Assembly: GCF_000419605.1 (NCBI RefSeq)
Contig: NZ_ATTI01000001.1
Location: forward strand, 2,514,501-2,578,500
Length of the DNA stretch: 64,000 nucleotides
From: Sphingomonas phyllosphaerae 5.2
GTDB lineage: Bacteria; Pseudomonadota; Alphaproteobacteria; Sphingomonadales; Sphingomonadaceae
Reading direction: 5' to 3'
Shown here: one piece after another, positions 1 through 6,869 of the stretch
Numbering within the stretch: position 1 is the stretch's first letter
How the letters are laid out: the number at the start of each line of letters is the position of its first letter
The notes under the pieces: generated by a model
What the model saw: only the letters and a program-made list of their open reading frames with translations
Database searches by the model: none
What the model was told of the DNA's origin: nothing
Program-made: the position numbers and the translations under genes

Positions 1-1
1 C

Positions 2-322
2 AAGCTTTACGCATCGTGGTTGAAGATCGGCGGTTACGACCCGCATGTGCTGGGTGACGAACGCGTCGCGCAACGGATGGCGGAGGAATTGCGTCCGGCC
101 GCGATCATCGTCGACATTCGCCTGCCCAACATCAGCGGCCTCGACGTGATCGAGGGACTGAAAGCGGATGAACGCACCCGCGCGATCCCGGTGATGGCGT
201 TGACCGTACTGGACAGCGCGACCGACAAGGATGCATGTCTGGCGGCCGGCGCCGACGTTTTCGTGACGAAGCCCGATCATATCGCGACCTTCCTCGATCG
301 CATCGCCGCACTGCTGGTCTGA
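2..322 (+). CDS. Response regulator receiver-domain protein, DivK-like (5' end missing)
   Basis: Only the C-terminal part of a single receiver domain is present; the frame is open to the left edge, so the true start lies outside the window. Visible receiver features are the phospho-acceptor Asp in IIVDIRLPNISG, the switch Thr in VMALTV and the conserved Lys in FVTKPD, after which the protein ends with no output domain. A stand-alone receiver of this kind resembles DivK/CheY-type regulators that relay phosphate or bind partner kinases in the cytoplasm. The first two conserved acidic residues would be upstream and cannot be checked. It converges on the carboxypeptidase gene 13 bases away. DivK itself is possible but not proven. 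Confidence 0.8.
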   Translation, partial: KLYASWLKIGGYDPHVLGDERVAQRMAEELRPAAIIVDIRLPNISGLDVIEGLKADERTRAIPVMALTVLDSATDKDACLAAGADVFVTKPDHIATFLDRIAALLV

Positions 323-335
323 CGGGCGGCGATGT

Positions 336-1163
336 TCAGCGCCGCGGACGCCGCAGCCGCGGTTCGCTGAACCCCACTTCCATCAGGTTGGCGACCAGCA
401 GGTCGCGCTCGCTACCGGACGGGGCACCCATCACCACCACGATCACCCGCCGCGCACCGCGTTTGGCCGAGGCGGCCAGATTGAAGCCGGCCTCGACGGT
501 ATAGCCGGTCTTCAGCCCGTCCATCCCCGCCACCTTGCCCAGCAGCTTGTTGTGATTTTCCCGCCGCCGACCTTCCCAGGTGATCGCGCGCGTCCCGAAC
601 AGCCGATAATGCTTCGCCTCGGCGCGGATCAGGTGGCGGGCCAGCACGGCCATGTCGCGCGCCGTCGTGCGGCCGGCGCTCGGCGCCAGACCGGTGGCGT
701 TCCCGAAGGTGGTGGACGTCATCCCGATGCCCCTGGCACGCGCGTTCATCTGCGTAACGAACGCACGCTCGCTACCCGCGAGATGATCGCCCAGTGCGAC
801 CGCGACATCGTTGGCGGAGATGACCGCGACCGCGCGCAACGCGGCGTCCAGCCGGAGCGACCGCCCGCGCCGCAACCCCAGCCGCGACGGTTGCTGCCGC
901 TCGCCCGCCGGGGTCATGCGGATCATCGTTCCCGGTTTCAGCGTGCCGTTATCCATCGCCTCGAAGGCGATCAGCAGCGTCATCATCTTGGCGAGCGACG
1001 CCGGTGCGCGCGCGCGATCGGCATTGTCCTCGTCCAGCACCTGCCCGGTCGTCGCGTCCAGCACGATCTCGGACACCGGCCCGCGCGGCGCGGCGGCAGC
1101 GGGAACGGAAACGGCAGCAAACAAAAGCAACCACATCGTGGCGATACGCGACACATATGACAT
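336..1163 (-). CDS. D-alanyl-D-alanine carboxypeptidase, S11 (PBP5/6) family
   Basis: A penicillin-binding protein that trims the terminal D-Ala from peptidoglycan stem peptides in the periplasm. An N-terminal hydrophobic signal segment ends in an Ala-rich cleavage region. The three catalytic motifs are in order: SLAK (Ser nucleophile and Lys), SAN (in VISANDVAVAL) and KTG (in DGLKTGYT). At 275 residues it lacks the C-terminal PBP5_C domain and amphipathic anchor of classic DacA, so it is the short DacF/DacD-like form and may be soluble in the periplasm. No strong ribosome site precedes the chosen ATG; an internal ATG at codon 10 would also leave a signal peptide. Confidence 0.9.
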   Translation of the reverse strand: MSYVSRIATMWLLLFAAVSVPAAAAPRGPVSEIVLDATTGQVLDEDNADRARAPASLAKMMTLLIAFEAMDNGTLKPGTMIRMTPAGERQQPSRLGLRRGRSLRLDAALRAVAVISANDVAVALGDHLAGSERAFVTQMNARARGIGMTSTTFGNATGLAPSAGRTTARDMAVLARHLIRAEAKHYRLFGTRAITWEGRRRENHNKLLGKVAGMDGLKTGYTVEAGFNLAASAKRGARRVIVVVMGAPSGSERDLLVANLMEVGFSEPRLRRPRR

Positions 1164-1250
1164 GCCGTACGACTAGCTTGTCCGCCCGGCCGCGACAACG
1201 CCGTCCGCCCGCGGTTCACACCGGGCCGGCGCGTTGCCATATCGGACACC

Positions 1251-1802
1251 ATGGACCGATCCTTCTTCGCGCGTGACGTCGTCGCGGTAGCGCGAGCGCT
1301 GCTCGGAGCGACGTTGCTGGTAGACGAGGTCGGCGGCACCATCGTCGAGACCGAAGCGTATGACGCCACCGATCCCGCCTCGCACAGCTTCGCCGGTCCC
1401 GGCGTGCGCAACGCCGCGATGTTCGGTCCGGCAGGCGTCGCCTACGTCTATCGCATCTACGGTTTGCACCACTGCCTGAACCTGACGTGCGGCGAAGGTG
1501 CGGCGGTGCTGATCCGCGCGCTGGCACCGACCGATGGTATAGCGACGATGCGTGAACGCCGCGCCACGACGCAGCCCGACGCGTCGCTGTGTGCGGGGCC
1601 GGGGCGGCTGTGCCGCGCGCTCGCGGTGGACTTGTCGCTGGACGGCGCCTCGCTCCAACGGCCGCCGTTCGCGCTTGCCGGGCGCACGGCCGAACCGGTG
1701 ATCGTCGCGACGCCGCGGATCGGGATTTCGCGAGCCGCGGAGGTGCCGTGGCGGTTCGTCGTGGCCGGCTCGCCATCGCTCAGCCGACCGCTGCGCACGT
1801 GA
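1251..1802 (+). CDS. mpg: 3-methyladenine DNA glycosylase (AAG/MPG family)
   Basis: Base-excision repair enzyme that removes alkylated purines such as 3-methyladenine from DNA. The 183-residue product shows the family's landmarks: the early LLGATLL segment, IVETEAYDATDPASHS (with the catalytic Glu region), RNAAMFGPAGVAYVYRIYG (the DNA-intercalating Tyr region), the H-x-CLN stretch, and AGPGRLCRALAVD near the C terminus. It is slightly shorter than the usual 190-210 residues but appears complete. It is divergent from the carboxypeptidase gene, with 87 bases between the starts, and convergent with the DUF1080 gene. No strong ribosome site is seen before the ATG. Confidence 0.92.
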   Translation: MDRSFFARDVVAVARALLGATLLVDEVGGTIVETEAYDATDPASHSFAGPGVRNAAMFGPAGVAYVYRIYGLHHCLNLTCGEGAAVLIRALAPTDGIATMRERRATTQPDASLCAGPGRLCRALAVDLSLDGASLQRPPFALAGRTAEPVIVATPRIGISRAAEVPWRFVVAGSPSLSRPLRT

Positions 1803-1809
1803 TCGACGA

Positions 1810-1838
1810 CGGCCGGGCAGCGTGGCGCCGCCCGGCCG
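1810..1838. terminator. Hairpin between convergent mpg and DUF1080 genes
   Basis: Nine-pair inverted repeat, CGGCCGGGC and GCCCGGCCG, around an 11-base loop in the 42-base convergent gap. There is no T-run on either side, so termination strength is uncertain. Confidence 0.4.
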
Positions 1839-1844
1839 CGCCTC

Positions 1845-2621
1845 TCAGTCCTTCAACTCGCGGATCCAGATGTTGCGATAGCTGATCGGTGCGCTGGGAT
1901 CGCCGTGGTCCTGCAACTTGATCGGCGCCTTGCCGTGCGCGATATATTTCGGCTGACCGATATACGCCGTCTGGCCGCGCAGCTGCGTGTGGTTCTGCAT
2001 CAACACACCGTTGACATGGGCGGTCACGAACGCCGGCCGTGTCACCGTGCCGTCAGCGCCGAACTGCGGCGCGCTCCACGTCACGTCGACCGTCTGCCAC
2101 TCGCCGGGCTTGCGGGCCGGATTGGCGAGCGGCGGGGTCTGCTTGTAGACCGCGCCCAGCTGCCCGTTGACGTAGGTGGGGTTGTTGTAGCTGTCCATGA
2201 TCTGCAGCTCATAGCCGTCGTCCCCCTTGCCGGTGGACGCCAGGAACAGCCCGCTGTTGCCGCGCGCCTGACCCTCTCCGGTGATGCCGACCGGGATCCT
2301 GTATTCCAGGTGAAGCTGATAGCTGCCGAACGCCTGCTTCGTCTGGATATTGCCGGTGCCCTTCTTCACCGTGACGACGCCATCGGCGACCGTCCAGCCC
2401 GCCGCGCCGCCGGTATTGACCGCCGACCATTTGTCGAGCCCCTTGCCGTCGAACAGCACGACCGCGTCGGCCGGCGCCGCCCAGCCCGCGAACGCACCCG
2501 GCGTTACCACCGGCACCGCAGGCGACCATTGTTCGGTCGCCTTCGGATCGCCCTGCGGCGCTTGCGCGACGCCGGCCGATGATGCCAGCAACAGCCCGGT
2601 GCCCAGCATGATACCCTTCAT
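1845..2621 (-). CDS. DUF1080 protein, 3-keto-disaccharide hydrolase-like, exported
   Basis: About 258 residues with an N-terminal signal peptide (MKGIMLGTGLLLASSAGVAQA) and one DUF1080 jelly-roll domain; FDGKGLDKWSAVN, the GNIQTKQAFGSYQLHLEYRIP stretch and NSGLFLAS are typical. Members of this family have been linked to cleavage of 3-keto-glycosides made by sugar 3-dehydrogenases. The ATG at 2621 overlaps the stop of the upstream oxidoreductase gene in an ATGA arrangement and has AAGGG nine bases upstream; an in-frame ATG at 2630 has no usable ribosome site. The coupling to a Gfo/Idh/MocA oxidoreductase supports a joint oxidation-then-cleavage role on a glycoside. The exact substrate is unknown. 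Confidence 0.85.
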   Translation of the reverse strand: MKGIMLGTGLLLASSAGVAQAPQGDPKATEQWSPAVPVVTPGAFAGWAAPADAVVLFDGKGLDKWSAVNTGGAAGWTVADGVVTVKKGTGNIQTKQAFGSYQLHLEYRIPVGITGEGQARGNSGLFLASTGKGDDGYELQIMDSYNNPTYVNGQLGAVYKQTPPLANPARKPGEWQTVDVTWSAPQFGADGTVTRPAFVTAHVNGVLMQNHTQLRGQTAYIGQPKYIAHGKAPIKLQDHGDPSAPISYRNIWIRELKD

Positions 2622-3991
2622 AGCTCCCATCCCTTTCGATACTCCCGATCCAGAAAGCGGTTCGCATCCGCGACGTTCGTAACGCGTCCCGACGCGCCGT
2701 CATAGTCGATCGCCTCCCCCGCGCGCAGCGCCACGACGCCCAGCAGCATCGTCTCGGTCAGCGGCACCGCCGTCGCGAACGGGCTGGAGATCGCCTCCTC
2801 GCCGCGGATCGCCCGAACCCAGTTCATCTCGTGCCCGTTCATGCCGTCGCGAATGCGCGGCAGCGAGGTCGGGATCGCCGCCGCACGTTCGGCCACGCCG
2901 TCGCCGATCAGCACCGGTTTCTCGCCATAGGTCTCGTGCATCAACATGCCGCGATCGCCGATGTAGAGCACGCCGCCGCCCGGATCCATCCGCGCGCCCG
3001 CGGGCAGCCCGGGCGGCGTCGGCGGCATCAACCCGCCGTCGTACCAGGTCATGCGGATCGGCCCGCCCTTCGCGTTGCCGAAGTCGAAATAGCTGATCGT
3101 TCCCAGCGGGTAGCTGCCGTTCGCGGGTTCCTTGGGATTGCCCCACACGCTGTGCCGCGTCTCGACCCGTGTCGGCAGGCCCGGCTCCAGCGCCCAGACC
3201 GGGAAGTCGACCAGATGCGCGCCCATGTCGCCCAGCGCGCCGGTGCCGAACGGCGCCCAGCCGCGCCAGTTGAAGTGCGCGTACATCGGGTTGTAGCCCC
3301 AATCGACGGCTGCCGGCCCACGCCAGGCGTCCCAGTCGAGCGAAGCGGGTGCCGCGACCGCCGCGGGGCGCGCGACGCCCTGCGGCCAGATCGGGCGGTT
3401 GGTCCACACCTGCACCTCGCGCACGCGCCCGATCGCGCCGCCGCGCACGATCTCCACCGCGCGCCGTCCGTCGTCGCCGGAGTGCCCCTGGTTACCCATC
3501 TGCGTGACCAGCTTCGGATCGGCCTTCGCCAGCGCGGCGAGCACGCGGCCCTCGCGCACGGTGTAGGTCAGCGGCTTCTGGACGTAGACGTGCAGGCCGC
3601 GCTGCATCGCCATCTTCGCCGCGACTGCGTGATGATGGTCCGGCGTGGCGATCACCACCGCGTCCAGATCCTTGCGGGCGTCGAACATGCGTCGATAGTC
3701 GGCGTATTTGTCGGCCTTGTCGTACGCCGCCTTCAGTGCCGCGCGCTTCGGGTCGGCGACCGACTCTGCGACATGCGCCATGTCGACATCGGCCATGGCG
3801 ACGATGTTCTGCGATACCAGCTTGCTCATGTTCGCCGCGCCCATGCCGCCTGCGCCGATCACGGCCAGGTTCACGCGGTCGCTGGGCGAGCGGCGGCGTC
3901 CACGCGGTGCGGCGGCAGCTGCGGGCACGATGCCCAGCCCCGCCGTCATCGCCGCCGCGCCGCCCAGCCATGTCCGGCGGTCGATCGTCAT
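2618..3991 (-). CDS. Gfo/Idh/MocA-family NAD(P)-dependent oxidoreductase, Tat-exported
   Basis: About 457 residues. The N terminus carries a twin-arginine signal (RRTWLGG followed by a hydrophobic stretch and an Ala-rich cleavage region). The Rossmann fold follows with LAVIGAGGMGAANM, then the family hallmark VYVQKPLTYTVREG, whose EKP-like Lys is catalytic in the family, and the Gfo/Idh/MocA C-terminal domain. Exported members with a tightly carried cofactor are known to oxidise sugars, and the adjacent DUF1080 gene suggests 3-keto-sugar chemistry. The start at 3991 is chosen because GGAGAGG lies seven bases upstream and it begins directly at the Tat signal; the frame stays open to 4057. The 95-base gap to the DUF885 gene leaves separate transcription possible. 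Confidence 0.88.
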   Translation of the reverse strand: MTIDRRTWLGGAAAMTAGLGIVPAAAAAPRGRRRSPSDRVNLAVIGAGGMGAANMSKLVSQNIVAMADVDMAHVAESVADPKRAALKAAYDKADKYADYRRMFDARKDLDAVVIATPDHHHAVAAKMAMQRGLHVYVQKPLTYTVREGRVLAALAKADPKLVTQMGNQGHSGDDGRRAVEIVRGGAIGRVREVQVWTNRPIWPQGVARPAAVAAPASLDWDAWRGPAAVDWGYNPMYAHFNWRGWAPFGTGALGDMGAHLVDFPVWALEPGLPTRVETRHSVWGNPKEPANGSYPLGTISYFDFGNAKGGPIRMTWYDGGLMPPTPPGLPAGARMDPGGGVLYIGDRGMLMHETYGEKPVLIGDGVAERAAAIPTSLPRIRDGMNGHEMNWVRAIRGEEAISSPFATAVPLTETMLLGVVALRAGEAIDYDGASGRVTNVADANRFLDREYRKGWEL

Positions 3992-4086
3992 TCGTGCCTC
4001 TCCCGATCCTCTTTCCTGACCGGGAGGATGGGCGGATTGCCAAACGAACTCAAGCAATTGCTAAAAGAATTTGGCTTATTGGCCGC

Positions 4087-5847
4087 TCACGGCAGTGGGT
4101 ACGGCCCCTTGCCCTTGTCCGCGATGAAGCGATCGGTGCGCTGGTCGATCATCGGCAACGGCACCGAACCCAGCGCCAGCATCGCGTCGTGAAAGGCGCG
4201 GATATCGAACTTCTCGCCCAGCGCCTTCTGCGCCTTCGCCTTGGCGTCGAGGAACGCCAGCTCGCCCATGTAATAGCTCAGCGCCTGTCCCGGCCAGGCG
4301 ATATAGCGGTCGACCTCGGTGGTGATCTCGTGGTTGGACAGCGCGGTATTGTCGCGCAGGAACGCCTGCGCCTGCTCGCGCGTCCAGCCCTTGGAGTGCA
4401 CGCCGGTGTCGACCACCAGCCGCGCTGCGCGCCACATCTGGTAGCTCAGCATCCCGAACGTCTCATAGGGGGTCTCGTACATCCCCATGTCCTCGCCCAG
4501 CGCCTCGCAATACAGCGCCCACCCCTCGCCGAACGCCGAGATGTATTCATCACGGCGATAGGCGGGCAGATCGGTCAATTCCATCGCGAACGGCATCTGG
4601 AATGCATGCCCCGGCGCGCTTTCGTGCAGGGTCAGCGCCGGCAACGAATAGAGCCCGCGCGACGGCAGGTCGTAGGTGTTGACCAGATAGACGCCCGGCC
4701 CGCCGCGGCCGCTGGTATAGAAGGGCGCGACATCGGGCGCGACCGGCTTGATCGCAAAGCGCATCCGCGGCAGTCGCCCGAAATAGGTCGACGCCTTGCC
4801 GTCGAAGGTCTTGGCGATCCACGCCGCGCGGTTGAGCAGGTCCTGCGGCGTCTTGGCGTAGAATTGCGGATCGGTACGCAGGTAATTGAGGAACGACGGC
4901 AGGTCGCGCTGCCACTTCACCTGCGTCATCACCGCTTGCATCCGCGCCCGGATCTTCGCCACCTCCGCCAGGCCGATCGCGTGGATCTGCTCCGGCGTCA
5001 GATCGCGCGTCACGAACTCGCGGATCTTCGACTGATAATAGGCGCGCCCGTCCGGCAGATCGTAAGCGGCGAGCTTCACCTGTGCGTTCGGGATATAGTC
5101 GTCGCGTAGGAATGCCAGCAGCTTCTGGTGCGCCGGCAGCACCGATGCCGCGATCACGCGCTTCGCCTCGGCGCGCAACGCCGCCTGCTTGGCGGCGGGG
5201 ATCGTCGCCGGCAGCGTCTTGAACGGTGCGTAGAAGGGCGACGCCTCCCCCGCCCCCGCCTTCACGATTTCGGCGACGCCGGCGTCGCGCCCCTGCAAGG
5301 TGACGCGCGGCGGCGTGAACCCGCGCTTCAATCCGGCGCGCATGTTGACGATCTGCTGGTCGTAGAAGCGCGGCAGGCTGTCCAGCTGCGACAGATACCG
5401 GCGTAGCGCCGCCTCGTCGCGATAGTCGTCGCGCGCCATCCCGGCGACGTTCATCCAGAAACTGGTATCGGCGTTCAGCGGCTTCTCGTAGTCGCGGAAC
5501 TGCTGCTCAGCGAGCAACGCCGCGATTTGCCCGCGGTAGACGGCGTAATCGTCGCGCGCCGCTGGCGACAGTTTCGCGGGATCGATGCGATCGAGTGCTG
5601 CCATCGTCTCGGTCCAGCGCTTCGTCATCGCCGCCTGCGCTGCGGGGCCGACGTCCGGCAGCGTCGCATTCTGGCTGGCCGGCGCATCCTCGTCGGGGCC
5701 GTTCAGCGTCTTGCGCCACGCATATTCGCTTTCGGACAGCTTCCGGAATGCCGCGTCGCGGGCCGGAACCGCCGCCGTCGCGGCCGGCGCGGCGGGGGTA
5801 GTGGCGGCACCCGCCATCAACAGCGTCAGTGCAAGCGCGATCGTCAT
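4087..5847 (-). CDS. DUF885 family protein, predicted exported metallopeptidase
   Basis: 586 residues with an N-terminal signal peptide and a full-length DUF885 domain. The HESAPGH motif at residues 408-414 and EGWALYCE downstream match the putative zinc site of the family, which is widely regarded as peptidase-like though poorly characterised. The start at 5847 overlaps the stop of the Ldh-family gene (ATGA), so the two are translationally coupled; the reading frame continues upstream only as an antisense-like extension. It sits in an operon with a beta-L-arabinofuranosidase, which suggests action on peptides released from glycoproteins. Substrate specificity cannot be read from the sequence. 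Confidence 0.88.
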   Translation of the reverse strand: MTIALALTLLMAGAATTPAAPAATAAVPARDAAFRKLSESEYAWRKTLNGPDEDAPASQNATLPDVGPAAQAAMTKRWTETMAALDRIDPAKLSPAARDDYAVYRGQIAALLAEQQFRDYEKPLNADTSFWMNVAGMARDDYRDEAALRRYLSQLDSLPRFYDQQIVNMRAGLKRGFTPPRVTLQGRDAGVAEIVKAGAGEASPFYAPFKTLPATIPAAKQAALRAEAKRVIAASVLPAHQKLLAFLRDDYIPNAQVKLAAYDLPDGRAYYQSKIREFVTRDLTPEQIHAIGLAEVAKIRARMQAVMTQVKWQRDLPSFLNYLRTDPQFYAKTPQDLLNRAAWIAKTFDGKASTYFGRLPRMRFAIKPVAPDVAPFYTSGRGGPGVYLVNTYDLPSRGLYSLPALTLHESAPGHAFQMPFAMELTDLPAYRRDEYISAFGEGWALYCEALGEDMGMYETPYETFGMLSYQMWRAARLVVDTGVHSKGWTREQAQAFLRDNTALSNHEITTEVDRYIAWPGQALSYYMGELAFLDAKAKAQKALGEKFDIRAFHDAMLALGSVPLPMIDQRTDRFIADKGKGPYPLP

Positions 5848-6869
5848 GCCTTCTCCTTCGTCACCTCGTCGATGTCGCGCAGCAAGGCACGCGACACCAG
5901 CACCCCGTCGCGAGCGCTGACCGGGCGCAGCGCATGACGCCGCGATCCCGAAACACGCGCGCCCTGCCGCTCGATCGCCGCGAACACGCCCTCGGCACGC
6001 GCCAGCTGCTCCGCCGCCGCCGCGCCGAGGAACCCGGCCGGATCGAGCGCGATGATCAACTCGCCGCCCAACGGCGAGCCTTTGCGTCCGGCATCCCACG
6101 CGATCGATTCGGCGCTCGTCAGATCGCCGATCAGCGGACCGGCGAGCAACTCGACCATCAGCGCCAGTGCCGATCCCTTGTGCCCGCCGAACGTGCGCAT
6201 CGCACCGGCCAGCACCGCGGCCGCATCGGTCGTGTCGCTGCCGTCGGGCGCATGCCCCCAATCGTCCGGCACCGGTGTACCGGCGCGGCGATGCAGCTCG
6301 ATCTCGCCGCGCGCCACCGCGCTGGTCGCGAAGTCGAAGACGAACGGCGCGGCCCCGTCGCGCGGCCAGCCGAACGCGATCGGATTGGTCCCGAACACCG
6401 GCTTCGTCCCACCTGCCGGGGCGACCCATGCGTGATTGGGCGTCACCGCCAGCGCGACCAGGCCGTGCTCGACCAGCGCCTCGATCTCCGGCCACAGCGC
6501 CGCGAAATGCACGACGTTGTTGATCGCCAGCGCAGCAATGCCGTTGGCGCGTGCCGCCGCGACCAGCGCATCGCGCCCGGTCTCGAAAGCCAGCTGCGCG
6601 AAGCCGCCGTTGCCGTCGACGCGCACCACGCCCGCCGCACGTCGCTCCAGCACCGGCACCGCATCGGGAACGACCACGCCCGTCGCCACCGAATGCGCCG
6701 CCACCAGCAACCGGTACAAGCCATGCGCACCGCATCCGTCGCGTTCGCCTGCAACGATCGTCTCGGCCACCGCGTCCACGTGCGCCGGTGCCAGCCCGAC
6801 CCGCGCCAGCGTGGTGCGCGCATAATCGCGCACCTCGGCCAGCGTCATGCGGACCTGCGCGTCGGTCAT
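5844..6869 (-). CDS. Ldh/malate dehydrogenase-like family oxidoreductase (candidate delta1-pyrroline-2-carboxylate reductase)
   Basis: 341 residues of the Ldh_2 fold (malate/L-sulfolactate/ureidoglycolate dehydrogenase and cyclic imino acid reductase family). The CGAHGLYR stretch, FGTNPIAFGWPR and GGHKGSALALMVELLAG near the nicotinamide site are characteristic. Family members include NAD(P)H-dependent reductases of delta1-pyrroline-2-carboxylate and delta1-piperideine-2-carboxylate. With a hydroxyproline pathway nearby, reduction of the proline-derived cyclic imine to L-proline is the most attractive role, but this is inference. It overlaps the genes on both sides by four bases (ATGA), forming a tightly coupled GH127-Ldh-DUF885 run. 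No signal peptide is seen, so it is probably cytoplasmic. Confidence 0.83.
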   Translation of the reverse strand: MTDAQVRMTLAEVRDYARTTLARVGLAPAHVDAVAETIVAGERDGCGAHGLYRLLVAAHSVATGVVVPDAVPVLERRAAGVVRVDGNGGFAQLAFETGRDALVAAARANGIAALAINNVVHFAALWPEIEALVEHGLVALAVTPNHAWVAPAGGTKPVFGTNPIAFGWPRDGAAPFVFDFATSAVARGEIELHRRAGTPVPDDWGHAPDGSDTTDAAAVLAGAMRTFGGHKGSALALMVELLAGPLIGDLTSAESIAWDAGRKGSPLGGELIIALDPAGFLGAAAAEQLARAEGVFAAIERQGARVSGSRRHALRPVSARDGVLVSRALLRDIDEVTKEKA

